Below, in pieces: positions 17,554 through 28,300 of a stretch of 64,000 bases of DNA (position 1 is the stretch's first letter; every line of letters begins with the position of its first letter). Both the position numbers and the translations under genes were made by a program. The notes beneath the pieces were generated by a model. That model had not been told where the DNA came from, did no database searches, and saw nothing but the letters and a program-made list of their open reading frames with translations. Location of the stretch: contig NZ_CWGJ01000011.1 in NCBI RefSeq assembly GCF_900000175.1, positions 163,381 to 227,380 on the forward strand, read 5' to 3'. The DNA comes from Estrella lausannensis. GTDB taxonomy: Bacteria > Chlamydiota > Chlamydiia > Chlamydiales > Criblamydiaceae.

Positions 17554-19938
17554 ATGCAAACTTCTGTTTTACAACAAACTCCATCAGCGGCCGGCTCCCG
17601 ATGTGCACTGTGCAAAGCGGAATCGGTTTCAGAGCTTCAAGAAGAGGGAAGATCCTTTTGCTGCCCGGGATGTCTTGCGGTTTACAACATTCTCAAAGCT
17701 AAAGGAGAGTTGGCAGCGGCGCAGGATCACCCGCTGACTAAGGCTGCACTTCGTTTCGGCATCCTTTCAAATCACAGTTTATTTGGAGAGAAGGAGAGTG
17801 AAGAGTCTGACTCCTCTGCTGAGGAGCGGCTTAAACTCTATATCGATCTGGAGGGGCTTTGGTGTCCATCCTGCGGAGAGATCATCCGGCTAACTCTCTT
17901 TAATGGTCCAGGAGTGAGTAAATGCGTGGTGGACTTCGCCACCGATCTGGCATTCATCGAATACAACCCTCTCTTGACGTCCAAGGAGACGCTGTTTGGC
18001 AAGATCAAAGAGCTTGGCTACACTCCACATGTTATCGAAGACAGCGCTCGCAAAAAGGCTTCACCAGCTCTGAAGATCCGCATGGCTCTTGCCAGTTTTT
18101 TAGCAATCAATCTAATGATGCTTTCGTCACCGATCTACGTTTCCTACTTTGTCAGCGATATCGAAGGCTTCGGCTACCTCTTCGCCCTGCTTTCGCTTGT
18201 TTTTGCCGCTCCGGCGGTCGTGTTGGCCCTTCCCCTTTTTCTAAGATGCTACCACCAGCTTCGCTTCGGAATTGTCGGCATGGAGGCACTTGTCACGGTC
18301 GGTGTCTCGACAGCGTTCATTCTCTCTTGCATCAACCTGATCAAAGGAAGCTATCATATTTATTTCGATTCGATGGCAGTGGTGGTGGCGCTTGTGCTTG
18401 TCGGCAAGGCGATCGAAAGCGAAGCTAAATTTTCGGCAAAAGAGTCGATGATGCGTCTTATGCGCGCAACCCCCAAAAGAGCGCGGAAAAAATTTGCCGA
18501 GGGAGAGGTGCGTTTTGTCTCAATCAAAGAGGTTGCTGTCGGAGATATTTTGGTGGCTCATGTCGGAGAGAAAATTGCCCTCGACGGACTCGTTTTGACA
18601 GGCTCCGGCGCCGTTGACGAATCGCTGATGACCGGTGAGGCAAGACCAGTGTCTAAAAAAGAGGGGAGCCGCCTTGTGGGAGGAACCTTTTTGCAGGCAG
18701 GCAATTTTGAATACCGCGTTCTCGAGGTTGCCAGCAGAGGGACATTGCAGAAGTTGATCGATACCATTGAAGATGATCTTGGGAAGAAGCTCTCGGAGGT
18801 AAAGTTGATCGATAGAATATCTGAGCTCTTTGTCCCTTTCGCATTCGCCGTTTCTCTAGCAGCCTTTGCCATGGGGTCCCTTTACTCATTTGAGGAGGGG
18901 CTTGAAAGGTTTCTATCGGTTGTCTTGATATCTTGTCCCTGCGCTATCGGCATCGCGATACCTATAGTGGAATCCGCCCTTCTCAATGCGCTTTCAGCGG
19001 CAGGAGTTTTAGTCAGGAACCGCCGTGCGCTGCACCTGATCGGAAGGGAATCGGTTTTTCTATTCGACAAAACCGGTACTGTCACGGAGGGTAAGTTCGA
19101 AGCGGTAAACGGCTTGGAGCAGTTTAGCACCAAGGAGCTTGAGGTCATTAAAGCGCTTGCTTCGCTCTCCCTCCACCCTCTTTCGCTCGCGATCTACCGC
19201 TCAATTAACACCTTGCCTGCGACCAACGTGACAGCCGAAGAGCTACCGGGTTTGGGGCTTGCCGGCCATTATGAGGGCGCGAGAATTCTCATGGGGTCTT
19301 CGGAGCTTTTGAGACTGAAAGGCGTTTACACTGAGGATATGCAACAGGAAAATGGACTTGCAACTACAGTGTGGATCGCCATCGAGAAGGAGGGGCAGCG
19401 AACGGTCCGGCGAGTCCTTTTGGGGGACAAGGTTAAAAAGGGCATGAGGGAGTTTATTTGCGGGCTCAAGGGATTGACAACCGTCTTGGTCTCCGGCGAT
19501 GCGGAAGAGACGGTTAAAAGTGTTGCCCAAGAGTGCGGATTTAGCTCCTGGAAAAGCCGCTTTAATCCACTCGAAAAACGTATGCTTGTCGAAGAGCTCA
19601 AGGAGGGAGGGGATGTGGTAGCGATGATGGGTGATGGCATCAACGATGCGCCGGCCCTGACATCGGCCCACATAGGAATTTCAGTTGCTTCAGCCTCAGA
19701 TATCGCCATCTCGGTCTCTGATATATTGGTGACAACAGAGAAGAGCGAAGCGCTCTCTTTCATGCGGCATCTTGCGCTTTCTGCACAAAAGATCATGCGC
19801 CAAAACCTGTTCTGGGCCTTTTTCTATAACGCCATCGGGATGCTTTTGGCTCTGTTTGGTCTTTTAAACCCTTTATATGCCGCCTTCGCAATGGCAATTT
19901 CGTCTCTGATGTGTGTGCTAAACGCTAAGCGGATTTAA
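17554..19938 (+). CDS. P1B-type metal-transporting ATPase, CcoI/FixI/CopA-like
   Basis: 794 residues. The N-terminus has a CALC motif and SFCCPGC (about 17-41), as in CcoI/FixI copper ATPases. An HMA-like domain follows with LWCPSCGEI (about 100-160), then eight predicted membrane helices. Catalytic motifs: MTGEARPV (actuator), CPCAIGIAIP (metal-binding CPC, about residue 461), DKTGTVTEG (phosphorylated Asp, about 505), SLHPLSLAI (HP motif) and GDGINDAP (about 693). The ending AISSLMCVLN is also typical of P1B pumps. Likely moves Cu+, perhaps for a cbb3-type oxidase, but the metal cannot be fixed from sequence. The start has no Shine-Dalgarno sequence: a family A arm ends 6 bp upstream. Confidence 0.9.
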   Translation: MQTSVLQQTPSAAGSRCALCKAESVSELQEEGRSFCCPGCLAVYNILKAKGELAAAQDHPLTKAALRFGILSNHSLFGEKESEESDSSAEERLKLYIDLEGLWCPSCGEIIRLTLFNGPGVSKCVVDFATDLAFIEYNPLLTSKETLFGKIKELGYTPHVIEDSARKKASPALKIRMALASFLAINLMMLSSPIYVSYFVSDIEGFGYLFALLSLVFAAPAVVLALPLFLRCYHQLRFGIVGMEALVTVGVSTAFILSCINLIKGSYHIYFDSMAVVVALVLVGKAIESEAKFSAKESMMRLMRATPKRARKKFAEGEVRFVSIKEVAVGDILVAHVGEKIALDGLVLTGSGAVDESLMTGEARPVSKKEGSRLVGGTFLQAGNFEYRVLEVASRGTLQKLIDTIEDDLGKKLSEVKLIDRISELFVPFAFAVSLAAFAMGSLYSFEEGLERFLSVVLISCPCAIGIAIPIVESALLNALSAAGVLVRNRRALHLIGRESVFLFDKTGTVTEGKFEAVNGLEQFSTKELEVIKALASLSLHPLSLAIYRSINTLPATNVTAEELPGLGLAGHYEGARILMGSSELLRLKGVYTEDMQQENGLATTVWIAIEKEGQRTVRRVLLGDKVKKGMREFICGLKGLTTVLVSGDAEETVKSVAQECGFSSWKSRFNPLEKRMLVEELKEGGDVVAMMGDGINDAPALTSAHIGISVASASDIAISVSDILVTTEKSEALSFMRHLALSAQKIMRQNLFWAFFYNAIGMLLALFGLLNPLYAAFAMAISSLMCVLNAKRI

Positions 19939-19941
19939 GCA

Positions 19942-20126
19942 CAATTTTGAGACACTTTCGGTGTATACCGAAAGTGTCTCAAAATTTGGTTTTTGGCAAA
20001 GAGAAAGCTCTCGGGATTGAATGATCGTAAGCCACCTAATATTAGAAATATGAGGTGGCTTACGATCATTCAATCCCGAGAGCTTTCTCTTTGCCAAAAA
20101 CCAAATTTTGAGACACTTTCGGGATA
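19942..20126. repeat. Full-length family A element plus a head-to-head end
   Basis: The complete palindrome runs 19965-20126 (about 160 bp, arms nearly perfect, centre CCACCTAATATTAGAAATATG). It is preceded at 19942-19963 by an isolated right end, CAATTTTGAGACACTTTCGG. It starts 4 bp after the ATPase stop. Confidence 0.96.
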
Positions 20127-20160
20127 CACCGACGGTATAATTGCAATCGTTCAATAATGA

Positions 20161-20183
20161 GCGGCACCCTGGATGGGTGCCGC
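20161..20183 (-). terminator. Likely terminator of tdh
   Basis: Perfect 9-bp stem GCGGCACCC/GGGTGCCGC with a 5-base loop, 17 bp past the tdh stop. On the minus strand it is followed by TCATTATTG, a weak T-rich tail. Confidence 0.7.
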
Positions 20184-20199
20184 AGGAAACAAGGGAAGA

Positions 20200-21225
20200 T
20201 CACTCCCAGTTGAGTATCACCTTTCCCGACTTTCCGTCTTTCATCAGGCGGAAGCCGTGGTCGAACTCTTCGATGGGGAAACGGTGGGTGATCACCGGAT
20301 CGATGTTGAGGCCGCTTTCAAGCAAATTGGTCATTTGGAACCAGGTCGAGAAACCCTCCCGTCCATAAATCCCTTTGATGGCAAGAAGTTTGAAGATGAC
20401 AAGATCCCAGTCGATGACCGTTCCTGGAGGCAAAATACCAAGAAGGGCAATCTGTCCTCCATGGCGCATCGCTTTAAGCATGTCGTTGAAAGCTACCGGA
20501 CTGCCTGACATTTCGAGACCAACTGTGAAACCTGTTGAGATGCCAAGCGTCTTGACGGCTTCCTGAAGGGATGTCTTCGATACGTCGACCGTGTGCGTGG
20601 CACCCATTTGTTTTGCCAGCTGGAGTCGTCCTTCGTTGATGTCGGTCACGATGATGTGGCGTGCTCCTGCCATTTTTGCGATGGCCGTCACCATGCAGCC
20701 GATGGGACCGGCACCCGTGATCAGCACATCTTCAGCCGTCAGGTTAAAGGTGAGCGCTGTGTGAACTGCATTGCCAAAGGGGTCGAAGATGGAAGCTACG
20801 TCATCGCTGACAAAAGAGGGTAATTTAAAAATGTTTTCCGCAGGGAGGGCAGCGTATTCGGCAAAGGTTCCGGTCGTGTTGACGCCTATTCCTTTTCTGG
20901 AGGTGCAGAGGTAGCGTTTTCCTGTCTTGCAGGAGATGCACTGGCCGCAGGTTAAATGGCCTTCGGCGCAGACGCGATCGCCGGGAGAAAGGCCTTGAAC
21001 GGACTCTCCGACCTCGATGATCTCTCCCATGAACTCATGACCGACAATCATCGGCACCGGTATTGTTTTTTTTGCCCACTCATCCCATTTGTAGATATGG
21101 ACGTCTGTGCCGCAGATGGCACTTTTTTTGATTTTTACCAATACTTCGTGGGGCTTGATCTTTGGCTCGGGCACCTCCTGCAACCACAGTCCTTCTTCGC
21201 CTTTTGCCTTCACTAGTGCTTTCAT
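20200..21225 (-). CDS. tdh: L-threonine 3-dehydrogenase
   Basis: 341 residues, the length of the E. coli enzyme. A zinc medium-chain dehydrogenase oxidising threonine to 2-amino-3-ketobutyrate with NAD. Catalytic zinc site: [13 protein letters not shown] and VGHEFMGEI. Structural zinc: [22 protein letters not shown] fold: [30 protein letters not shown] and [12 protein letters not shown] are Tdh signatures. The ATG overlaps the stop of the upstream secreted gene (ATGA). The next enzyme of the pathway, Kbl, is encoded 15 kb away. The gene is intact. Confidence 0.95.
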   Translation of the reverse strand: MKALVKAKGEEGLWLQEVPEPKIKPHEVLVKIKKSAICGTDVHIYKWDEWAKKTIPVPMIVGHEFMGEIIEVGESVQGLSPGDRVCAEGHLTCGQCISCKTGKRYLCTSRKGIGVNTTGTFAEYAALPAENIFKLPSFVSDDVASIFDPFGNAVHTALTFNLTAEDVLITGAGPIGCMVTAIAKMAGARHIIVTDINEGRLQLAKQMGATHTVDVSKTSLQEAVKTLGISTGFTVGLEMSGSPVAFNDMLKAMRHGGQIALLGILPPGTVIDWDLVIFKLLAIKGIYGREGFSTWFQMTNLLESGLNIDPVITHRFPIEEFDHGFRLMKDGKSGKVILNWE

Positions 21226-22205
21226 AAAGTTCCTTTACTGGACGTCTTGGGTGTTTGATCAGTCTCGTCTTTTACTGGTTTAAATTCATATTCAGCGTCG
21301 ATAGTTGTCATTTTCAGGATGCGTTCCCATATTTTTTTTCTTTCCACTATCCTTGTGGGTGAATGGATATCGTGCCTGACAACCACTGGAACTCCGGGGG
21401 TTTCTTTGGAGACAAGCACCCATTCGTGGTGCTCCATGTTGCCTTCCTTATACCACCATTCATAGAGCATACGTGTTCCCGTATCGAACACCAGCTGCGA
21501 TTGCGCTTTGGGCACAGTTGCCTTTACTTTGGCCATCTCCTCCTCGTAAAAGCTTCTCAGGTTTTCGGGAGTCCGCTTCAGCATCTCGACAGTTACCTGT
21601 TCGTCGATCTGATTTTCACCGCCGACCGGATGATATCTCTCTATTCCCTGACGATCTTCCCTGACCCATTCTTTTGTGTCTTGCATCCAATTAATGCGCA
21701 CATCGATTGCCGATGGAACGAGATCAATGTGGTAAGTTGCGAGAATATTTTCCCAAATCGGTCTGATTTTTTCAACAAGATCCACATTTTTAGTCGTATA
21801 GCGTATGAATCCCAGGCCGTCGCCACTGTAGAAAATTTTAACCCAGCCATGCTGGGCGTCGGGGATATCGGTGTCAATCCACCACTCGAAAATTAGCGAG
21901 TCGCTCGTGGATTTGACGATTTTTGATTTGAAGAGCCCCCCTGATTTTTTGTTAAGCAGTACCATGAAGTTGTGATAATAGATCTCCAGAGGTACCTTCT
22001 CCTGGGCTACATAGTGGAGTATCAGGGCTTCTTGCCAGTTCGTCGAGGTCTCTTTTTCCGGCACGAACGTAAATTCGCCTGTCTTTGCCCGGCCCGAGAA
22101 AGTGAAATTTTTATTGTAGCCATCAAAGCGGATCACCTGGCCAGCTGCCAAGGGGGAAAAAAGGGATAAAGTAAAAAAAAGGCAGGAGATGAGAATGGAC
22201 TTCAT
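21222..22205 (-). CDS. Secreted protein of unknown function with duplicated domain
   Basis: 327 residues from ATG at 22205, chosen over an upstream ATG because GAGGAA lies ahead of it and a signal peptide ([21 protein letters not shown]) begins there. No named family is recognised. Two halves resemble each other: [21 protein letters not shown] ... [12 protein letters not shown] and [20 protein letters not shown] ... [11 protein letters not shown], so an ancient internal duplication is likely. The C-terminus is polar. It overlaps tdh by 4 bp (ATGA), which suggests translational coupling of an exported protein with a cytosolic enzyme. Confidence 0.7.
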   Translation of the reverse strand: MKSILISCLFFTLSLFSPLAAGQVIRFDGYNKNFTFSGRAKTGEFTFVPEKETSTNWQEALILHYVAQEKVPLEIYYHNFMVLLNKKSGGLFKSKIVKSTSDSLIFEWWIDTDIPDAQHGWVKIFYSGDGLGFIRYTTKNVDLVEKIRPIWENILATYHIDLVPSAIDVRINWMQDTKEWVREDRQGIERYHPVGGENQIDEQVTVEMLKRTPENLRSFYEEEMAKVKATVPKAQSQLVFDTGTRMLYEWWYKEGNMEHHEWVLVSKETPGVPVVVRHDIHSPTRIVERKKIWERILKMTTIDAEYEFKPVKDETDQTPKTSSKGTL

Positions 22206-22340
22206 AGAGTTCCTCTTTGATTTAGACCGAAGGGCCTCAAAACTGGGCATCGGGGCTTCGAGAGGGCGCTCTCATGAACGAAAGAGTGCAAGTTGCGCCG
22301 TAATTTTCATATGGGGTGACGTGCGGTCTTTCGATTTTGC

Positions 22341-22386
22341 AGAGCTCTCTCTTAGCCAAAAGCCAAATTATGAGGCACTTTCGGTA
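22341..22386. repeat. Family A right arm
   Basis: AGAGCTCTCTCTTAGCCAAA, then AGCCAAATTATGAGGCACTTTCGGTAA. Left arm not recognisable. Upstream of the secreted protein at 21222-22205. Confidence 0.75.
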
Positions 22387-22740
22387 AACAATAACGTAGC
22401 GAATTTTTGCCCACCGGAGGCGAGCCTATGCTTCATCTATATGACTTTTTCACAATTCGTTCTCTAAGATTCCCTTTTGGCCACTTTTTTTACTATGTCG
22501 AATGGTTCCCAAAACGGGGCCTTCGGCGCTGAGAAATCTCCCCTAGCCGAGTGATTGACAGTTAGCTTAGGTTGTTAATATTGAGTGGCATGAGGTTTTT
22601 GGTGCTGGGGTGTAGTCACAAGAGGGGAGTGGGCCGCTAAGCTTACTGTACAGGGAGCGAACGGGGAGGGGTAGCCCCCCCCCTGGAAAATTGCTATGAG
22701 ATGTCAAAAAGAGCTGTATAACCCGGCCATATGGAGAGGC
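22387..22740. other. Non-coding spacer
   Basis: About 350 bp between two genes on the minus strand. A run of nine C lies near 22677-22685. I see no gene, RNA or clear terminator. Confidence 0.5.
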
Positions 22741-23661
22741 CTATCTATTCCAGGTCGCTTTCAGTATTCCTTCGTCCTCAGAGAAAAATGAAGTGTTCAG
22801 ATGCTCGTTAAACCGCTCCCGGTAGTAGACATCATAGAGAATGCTGCCCCATTTCTCCAGTTGATGGATAACAACTTCAAAACTTTCGGATTGCTCGGTT
22901 GAAATGGCTAGCAAGAGCTTCCGGACAGATTCCGGCAGGTTGTATCCCTCCTGCATCAAGATTTTCTTTGCTACCCACAAGTTGTTAGCGATTACCTTGC
23001 CATCATAGTGGCGCGTTTGTTGGATTTTTTTGAGCGCTTCTTTGCTAGTTTCGCTGTTTAACGAAAGCAGCAGCTCCTCCACCCCTGTCCTTAAAAATAG
23101 GAGGTCATGTGTTTCTGAGAGGGTTTTCATCTCATTCTTATCCAGCAGGAGAATCATGCATGTGACATGCACTTCACGTAGAAGCTTACGAAGCGGGGAT
23201 GCCTTCATTCCGGCGCTAAGCAGTTTTTCTTTGAAGCAATCCTGTGCGCGCAGTTCCACGTCTCTTTTTTTACTCCAACAGGTTCTGTGCTCTTCACAGT
23301 CTTGCTTCAGCTCTTTGATCAGCGTCATCAGGCTAAGCTGACAGTCAAGGGAAAGCGGAAGGGTTTGAATAAAAAGATCCCAAAGCCTCAATGATTCGAA
23401 AGTGATGGGGAGCTTAGCCCACTCCTTCTCCCTTTTGGCTGTTTGCTCCATGAGCGCGAATCGCAAGTACTCGGCATATGAATCCGGAGACAGCCTGGAT
23501 TGATATGAGGTGTAGACTTGGCTATGAGACTCTGTGACAGAGGGCGCAGCGTCTTCTTCCGCAGCTGTTTCGACAAATTGAATCGTCTGCGACGAGAAGG
23601 AGTCGCTTTTATAAGATGAGTGCGTGTTTGTTTGGTAAGAGATTGCTTGAGTGTATGACAT
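22741..23661 (-). CDS. Unknown helical protein, candidate effector
   Basis: About 306 residues from ATG at 23661 (MSYTQAISYQTNTHSSY). A longer frame reaches back into a repeat, and an ATG at 23712 is also possible. There is no signal peptide. The N-terminal about 60 residues are rich in Ser, Thr, Tyr and Gln, the sort of leader often seen on type III secretion substrates. The rest is alpha-helical and charged (LMTLIKELKQDCEEH, PLRKLLREVHVTCM, SVRKLLLAISTEQ). No domain is recognised. An effector role is an inference from composition only. Confidence 0.6.
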   Translation of the reverse strand: MSYTQAISYQTNTHSSYKSDSFSSQTIQFVETAAEEDAAPSVTESHSQVYTSYQSRLSPDSYAEYLRFALMEQTAKREKEWAKLPITFESLRLWDLFIQTLPLSLDCQLSLMTLIKELKQDCEEHRTCWSKKRDVELRAQDCFKEKLLSAGMKASPLRKLLREVHVTCMILLLDKNEMKTLSETHDLLFLRTGVEELLLSLNSETSKEALKKIQQTRHYDGKVIANNLWVAKKILMQEGYNLPESVRKLLLAISTEQSESFEVVIHQLEKWGSILYDVYYRERFNEHLNTSFFSEDEGILKATWNR

Positions 23662-23814
23662 AATATTGAAAATGTAAGTTATTTTATTCGGTTTTTTACG
23701 ATTAGGGAACATAGTAACGATCCCATCATTTTTTATCCAATGATGGAAGCTATCGTTATGATTGGGGAAGGGACCAACTGGATACGCTTCGTTAATTGAT
23801 ATGTGACGAAAGCG

Positions 23815-23871
23815 TCGCAAAATTAGGCATTCTCAAAGCCGTAATGCCAAATTTTGAGGCACTTTCGGTAC
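23815..23871. repeat. Miniature family A palindrome
   Basis: ACGAAAGCGTCGCAAAATTAG at the left and CCAAATTTTGAGGCACTTTCGGTA at the right with about 15 bp between. Lies between the unknown gene at 22741 and the glycosyltransferase. Confidence 0.8.
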
Positions 23872-23923
23872 AGAACCCAATTCGGCAGGATTTGGTGCTG
23901 TGGATGGGCTCAAAGGCTGTGCT

Positions 23924-25384
23924 TTAATGGTGCTGCGTCTCTTCGTAGCCTTCGCGGATGGGCGTCCAGCCGGGTTTTTTAGGCTTGGGAGCATAAAGAC
24001 CCCTGATACGCCACCACATCAATAGGTAGTGATAGCATGTGTAGCAGGCAACGCACTTCATCATCCGCCCAAAATCCGTCCAGGTTTTGTAGGTTTCGTA
24101 AGCGATGTACTCGATTACAAGGGTGAGCATGACGAGTAAAGTCAAAAAGCCCCAGCTGATGGAGGCGATTGATAAAACCAGGATTGGATCGACCTGTGAA
24201 TCAAACAGAGCCATGCCGAGGATGACAAATCCTGACATCTCAATTAGGGGAGCCGCTTTTTCCAGAAGAGTCATCGGAATGATGTACAGGCCGATAGATC
24301 GGTAACGCGGGTTGAACCACATTGAACGGTATTCCCAAATATTTTGAGTCGTCCCTTTGTACCAGCGCAGGCGCTGCTTCCCCAGTGTTTTTATGGTGTT
24401 GGGGGCTTCTGTCCAGGCAACGATGTCCGGAATGTAGGTGATTCTGTAAGGACGTTTTCGATCCAGATAGTATTTGTGCATCCGGGTGATGATTTCGGTG
24501 TCCTCAATGATCGAAGTGCGATCATAGCCTCCGATTTCAATTAGGGCGGATAGGCGAAACATCCCGAAATTGCCGGGAATAACAAGGGTTCCTTTTGTCC
24601 AGCTCACACCCAGACGTTCGACCAAAAACCCTTTCATGAAGTCTATGACCTGGAAACCGAGCAGCAATTTTTGCGGAAATTTGACCTCGACGATCCTGTT
24701 GTCTTTGATGGTGCAGCCGTTGACGTTGCCAATCGATGCGTGTGCCGCTACTGTTTCTGGGTGGAGTAAAAACGGCCTGATGAGGCGGTTCAGGGCTAAA
24801 TCGTCAACTAAAGTGTCGGCATCAGCGCACACAACAAATTCCGAAGTTGTGGCATTGAGCCCGGCATTTAACGCGTCTGCTTTCCCGCCGTTGACTTTAT
24901 CGATCACAAGAAGCGCCGGGTGATGCTTGCTTGCGTAATAGCTCTTGATGTGACTTGTCTCAAAGTGGCCGGGGCAAGACGGCGGAACAGGATAGAGGTA
25001 AAAATTGGTTTTGAGAAGCTCAAACGTGTTATCGGTCGATCCGTCGTTGATGATGATGATTTTTTTGTAGCGGTACGAGAGCGACAGCATATTTTTGACT
25101 GTATGCACGATGTCCTTTCGTTCGTTGTACGCCGGTACCACAAAGGTAATCTCTGGGAGTGAGTTGGAGCGGATAATTCTATATATATCCTCTGCGGGGA
25201 CTTCCCGGAATCGCCACAGTATTGTTGCGCAGCCGACAACGCTCTGAATTAATGACAGCAGGGCGAAGAGCAAAAAGATGAGTCCATAGATGATAAATGC
25301 TTTCCAGCCCCAGCTGAGTTGCTGGACCCCGATCAGGGAGAGCATGCTAAAAAAGTTTGACAGATCTTCAAAAAGAGACATCAA
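23924..25384 (-). CDS. Processive family-2 glycosyltransferase (PgaC/chitin-synthase-like)
   Basis: 486 residues. A membrane helix near 28-57, a cytosolic GT-A domain, then helices about 360-440. GT2 motifs: VVPAYNERKDI, IIINDGSTDNT (about 114), VCADADTLVDD (DxD, about 188-190), IIEDTEIITRMH (catalytic-base ED, about 295) and QRLRWYKG (QxxRW, about 337-341). The D, DxD, ED, QxxRW set marks processive synthases of beta-linked polymers such as cellulose, chitin, hyaluronan and poly-GlcNAc. The start overlaps the stop of the giant TPR-barrel gene by 4 bp, so the two are co-translated. PgaC-type GlcNAc polymerisation is the best guess; the sugar is not certain. Confidence 0.85.
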   Translation of the reverse strand: MMSLFEDLSNFFSMLSLIGVQQLSWGWKAFIIYGLIFLLFALLSLIQSVVGCATILWRFREVPAEDIYRIIRSNSLPEITFVVPAYNERKDIVHTVKNMLSLSYRYKKIIIINDGSTDNTFELLKTNFYLYPVPPSCPGHFETSHIKSYYASKHHPALLVIDKVNGGKADALNAGLNATTSEFVVCADADTLVDDLALNRLIRPFLLHPETVAAHASIGNVNGCTIKDNRIVEVKFPQKLLLGFQVIDFMKGFLVERLGVSWTKGTLVIPGNFGMFRLSALIEIGGYDRTSIIEDTEIITRMHKYYLDRKRPYRITYIPDIVAWTEAPNTIKTLGKQRLRWYKGTTQNIWEYRSMWFNPRYRSIGLYIIPMTLLEKAAPLIEMSGFVILGMALFDSQVDPILVLSIASISWGFLTLLVMLTLVIEYIAYETYKTWTDFGRMMKCVACYTCYHYLLMWWRIRGLYAPKPKKPGWTPIREGYEETQHH

Positions 25385-28300
25385 AACCTCCAGCTCACAT
25401 CAAGACCTATCGTCCCGATCGTATATTTTTCTGAATCACGATACAAGTCTCCTGCAAGGGCAACCTGCAGGCAGTTATATTTGTAGATGAGGCTGCCAAA
25501 TACGATATCGTACTGGCGGTTATCCCAGCGTATTGGCGGGTTGGCAACAGTGGGAGCCACCACAATAATTTCTGAAAAACGTGTGCGTGTGTTTTGCCAG
25601 CCGTGGCCGTAGGACAGGCTCGTGTAGAATTTATCCGCGCAGCGAATACGCCAGTCTTTTTCGAGGGTGACTTGCAGCTGGTTTACTATCTGGGGTTTAT
25701 AAGTGTAATAATCCGGTATGTTCTGGCTGAAGCTCTGATATTTGGCAAAATACCGAAATAAAATGTTGTCTGAGTAGCATGGGGGGCGCCACTGGAACCA
25801 CCCCAGTACTTTTTGCGACTTGTTGTTGACATAGTCGCGATACCAAGTTGCGTTGGCCTCGAGTCCCGCCCATCCGCGCTTCATGACCTTTCTTTCATAG
25901 GTTCCGGCGATGATATCGTAGCCGACTAACTTGGCGTGGTTATCGCTAAAGTTGCGCGCGACGAGGTCCGATTCGGCCAAATAGCTTAGGGTAGCCTTCT
26001 GTATCGGAGTGTGGTAGACAAGTGTGATGGATGGTTCGATCAGAGTGTGGGTTTGGCATTTGAAGGTCGTTGATTGATAAGGAGAGTAGCGCGAAAAGCC
26101 AATTTGGCCAAAGGCATACAAACAGGGGCTGAAGACCTGTTTAGCACCCAGGTGGAGCCTTTGCACATCAAAGGAATAGATTCTGGTGTGTTCCAAAAGA
26201 TCCCTTAAAACATACAGCTGGTCGATATAGCGGCCGAAGAAAGAAAAGTTGTCGTTGACCGGATAATTAAGGAGAAAGCGTCCTCCATAGACTTGGTATT
26301 TAGCAGACCAGCGGTGGTCTATGCGGCTCCATTCATCTTCCTCGTGATACCAACCACCCCATGTCATTACCGGCCGGCTCAAGTTCAGCGTGTTGTTATA
26401 GCCTCTTTTTACCCACTTAGGAATCGGTTCACAGAACTGCTGCATTTCTTTTTTGAAGAGGGTGTATATCTGCTTCCAAGTCCAGCGGGATGAGAAGTAG
26501 TAGTGCTCATCCTCTTTCAAATCGGCGTAGAAGGACAAAGCATTTAGGTTGGAGGGTGAAAGAGTCAGCGCTTCACCATAGTAGCACTCCGCTGCGCAGT
26601 AGCTGCCGTTCATCGCCTCTATCCTTCCAAGTCCTGCCCACGCTTCGGCATCTTCAGGGTTGCGCCACAAAAGACGCGACAAAATGCACCGAGCTTTTTC
26701 GTATTCTTCAAGCTCGATATAGGTCTCCGCGATAGCGTGCCAAAGGTAGGGAGCGTTGTTGTCGATTTGAAGTCCCCTGTAAAAAACTTCCAACCCCTTG
26801 CAATAACAATCTAAATCGACATACATCTGCCCCAGAGCCAAGTACCGGGTAGGATCATCCGGAGATGCTTCCAGAAGGCCGGCATAAAGTCTTGCGGCGA
26901 GCTCAAACTCTTCGAAGTTGGCTAGACGATTGGCAATATCTTTCACCGGGCCGTCGATGGCGTCTTGCCGGCCATGCAGTACCCATTCATCGTTCGGTAA
27001 ATCTTGGAGCAACGTCGTGTATATTTCCTCAGCTTCTCCATAACGCCTCTGTTTCATCAGGAGCTGACTGTAAAATGACAAGGCAGATATATTCCTGGGA
27101 TCAATTGTGAGGGCTGTCCGATAGAGGGACTCAGCTTGTGCTGGATTGCCCTCTAAGGCATACACTCTGCCAAGGCCCGCTAACGCTTCGGGATTTTTTC
27201 TGTCGGCATCCAGAGCTTGACTCAGATTTACTTTTGCCTCCTGAAGCATGCCGGAAAAAAGCTGGGCAAAGGCCAAAGCTATGCGCAATTCGTTGCTTTC
27301 GGGATTTTTATCAAGCCCCTCCTGGTTGATCTCCATGGACTTTCCATAATCGCGAAGACGCATGAGCATTTGCCCAAGTCCATAATAGAATTGTGGGTTG
27401 TCAGGAGATTGTTGCAAGAGCTTGCTATAAATATCGGCGGCCTCTGAAAACTGCTCCTTCTTTATCAATGATTTGATCTGTTCGATTTCAGGGCCATAGA
27501 TGGCTGTGTCGAGTGAAAGCTTGACCCACTTCTCATCCGGGCGTAATTTCAGCAATTTTCGATAGGCCCTCTCAGCTTCTTTATAGTTCTTTTTTTTCAT
27601 CATCAGATCGCCGAATGCCGAGAGGGGAGCGATCCCTTTCGGATCGAGATTCATGGCGGTTCGGATCAACTTTTCAGACTCACCGTATTGATCCTGAAGC
27701 ATTTTGACGACACCTAGTCCTGCCAGGGAGTCGACATTCTGCGGGTCTAGCACAAGCGCCTGTTCAAAGGCGGCTGTGGCAAGGTCGGTTTTTTTAAGTG
27801 AGAGATAGGAAAGTCCAAGGCCTGCATGGAGCTCGGCGCTACCCGGCTCTACCTTGATTCCTTGAATATAGGTGTCGATCGCTCGTTGATACTCTTTATG
27901 CCGGGCAAAGAAAAGGGCCGCCCTTAAGTAGTACTCACCCACTTTAGGCTCTTCCTGCAAGAGCTGATCATAGAGGGCTGCAGCCCTGATGATATCGTTA
28001 TCTTGCTCCTTCACTTCTATTTCGCGGAGGATCTTGCCGTGCTTTGCATCGAGTCGCGCTATTTCAAGCCACCTGGCCTGCGGCTGCAGTTTTTGCATGT
28101 TTTTGTAGAGCTCTTCGGCCTCTGCGTACTGCCCACGGTCATAGTAGAGATTGGCGAGGTTTGTCCCGGCCTGGAAATTGGAGGGGTTGATTTTCAGCGC
28201 TTTTTCATACCATGCGATGGCGGCAGACTTACCTCCGCTTAGTTCTTCTATTCGACCTCGTCCGTTGAGCGCTTCAATATTTTCGGGGTCAATTTTTAAA

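Noticed and set aside
23924-25384. Cellulose synthase identity for the GT2
   Set aside because: The motifs are shared by all processive GT2 enzymes. There is no PilZ domain, no BcsB or BcsZ gene, and a GH18 rather than a GH8 neighbour, so a GlcNAc polymer is more likely.
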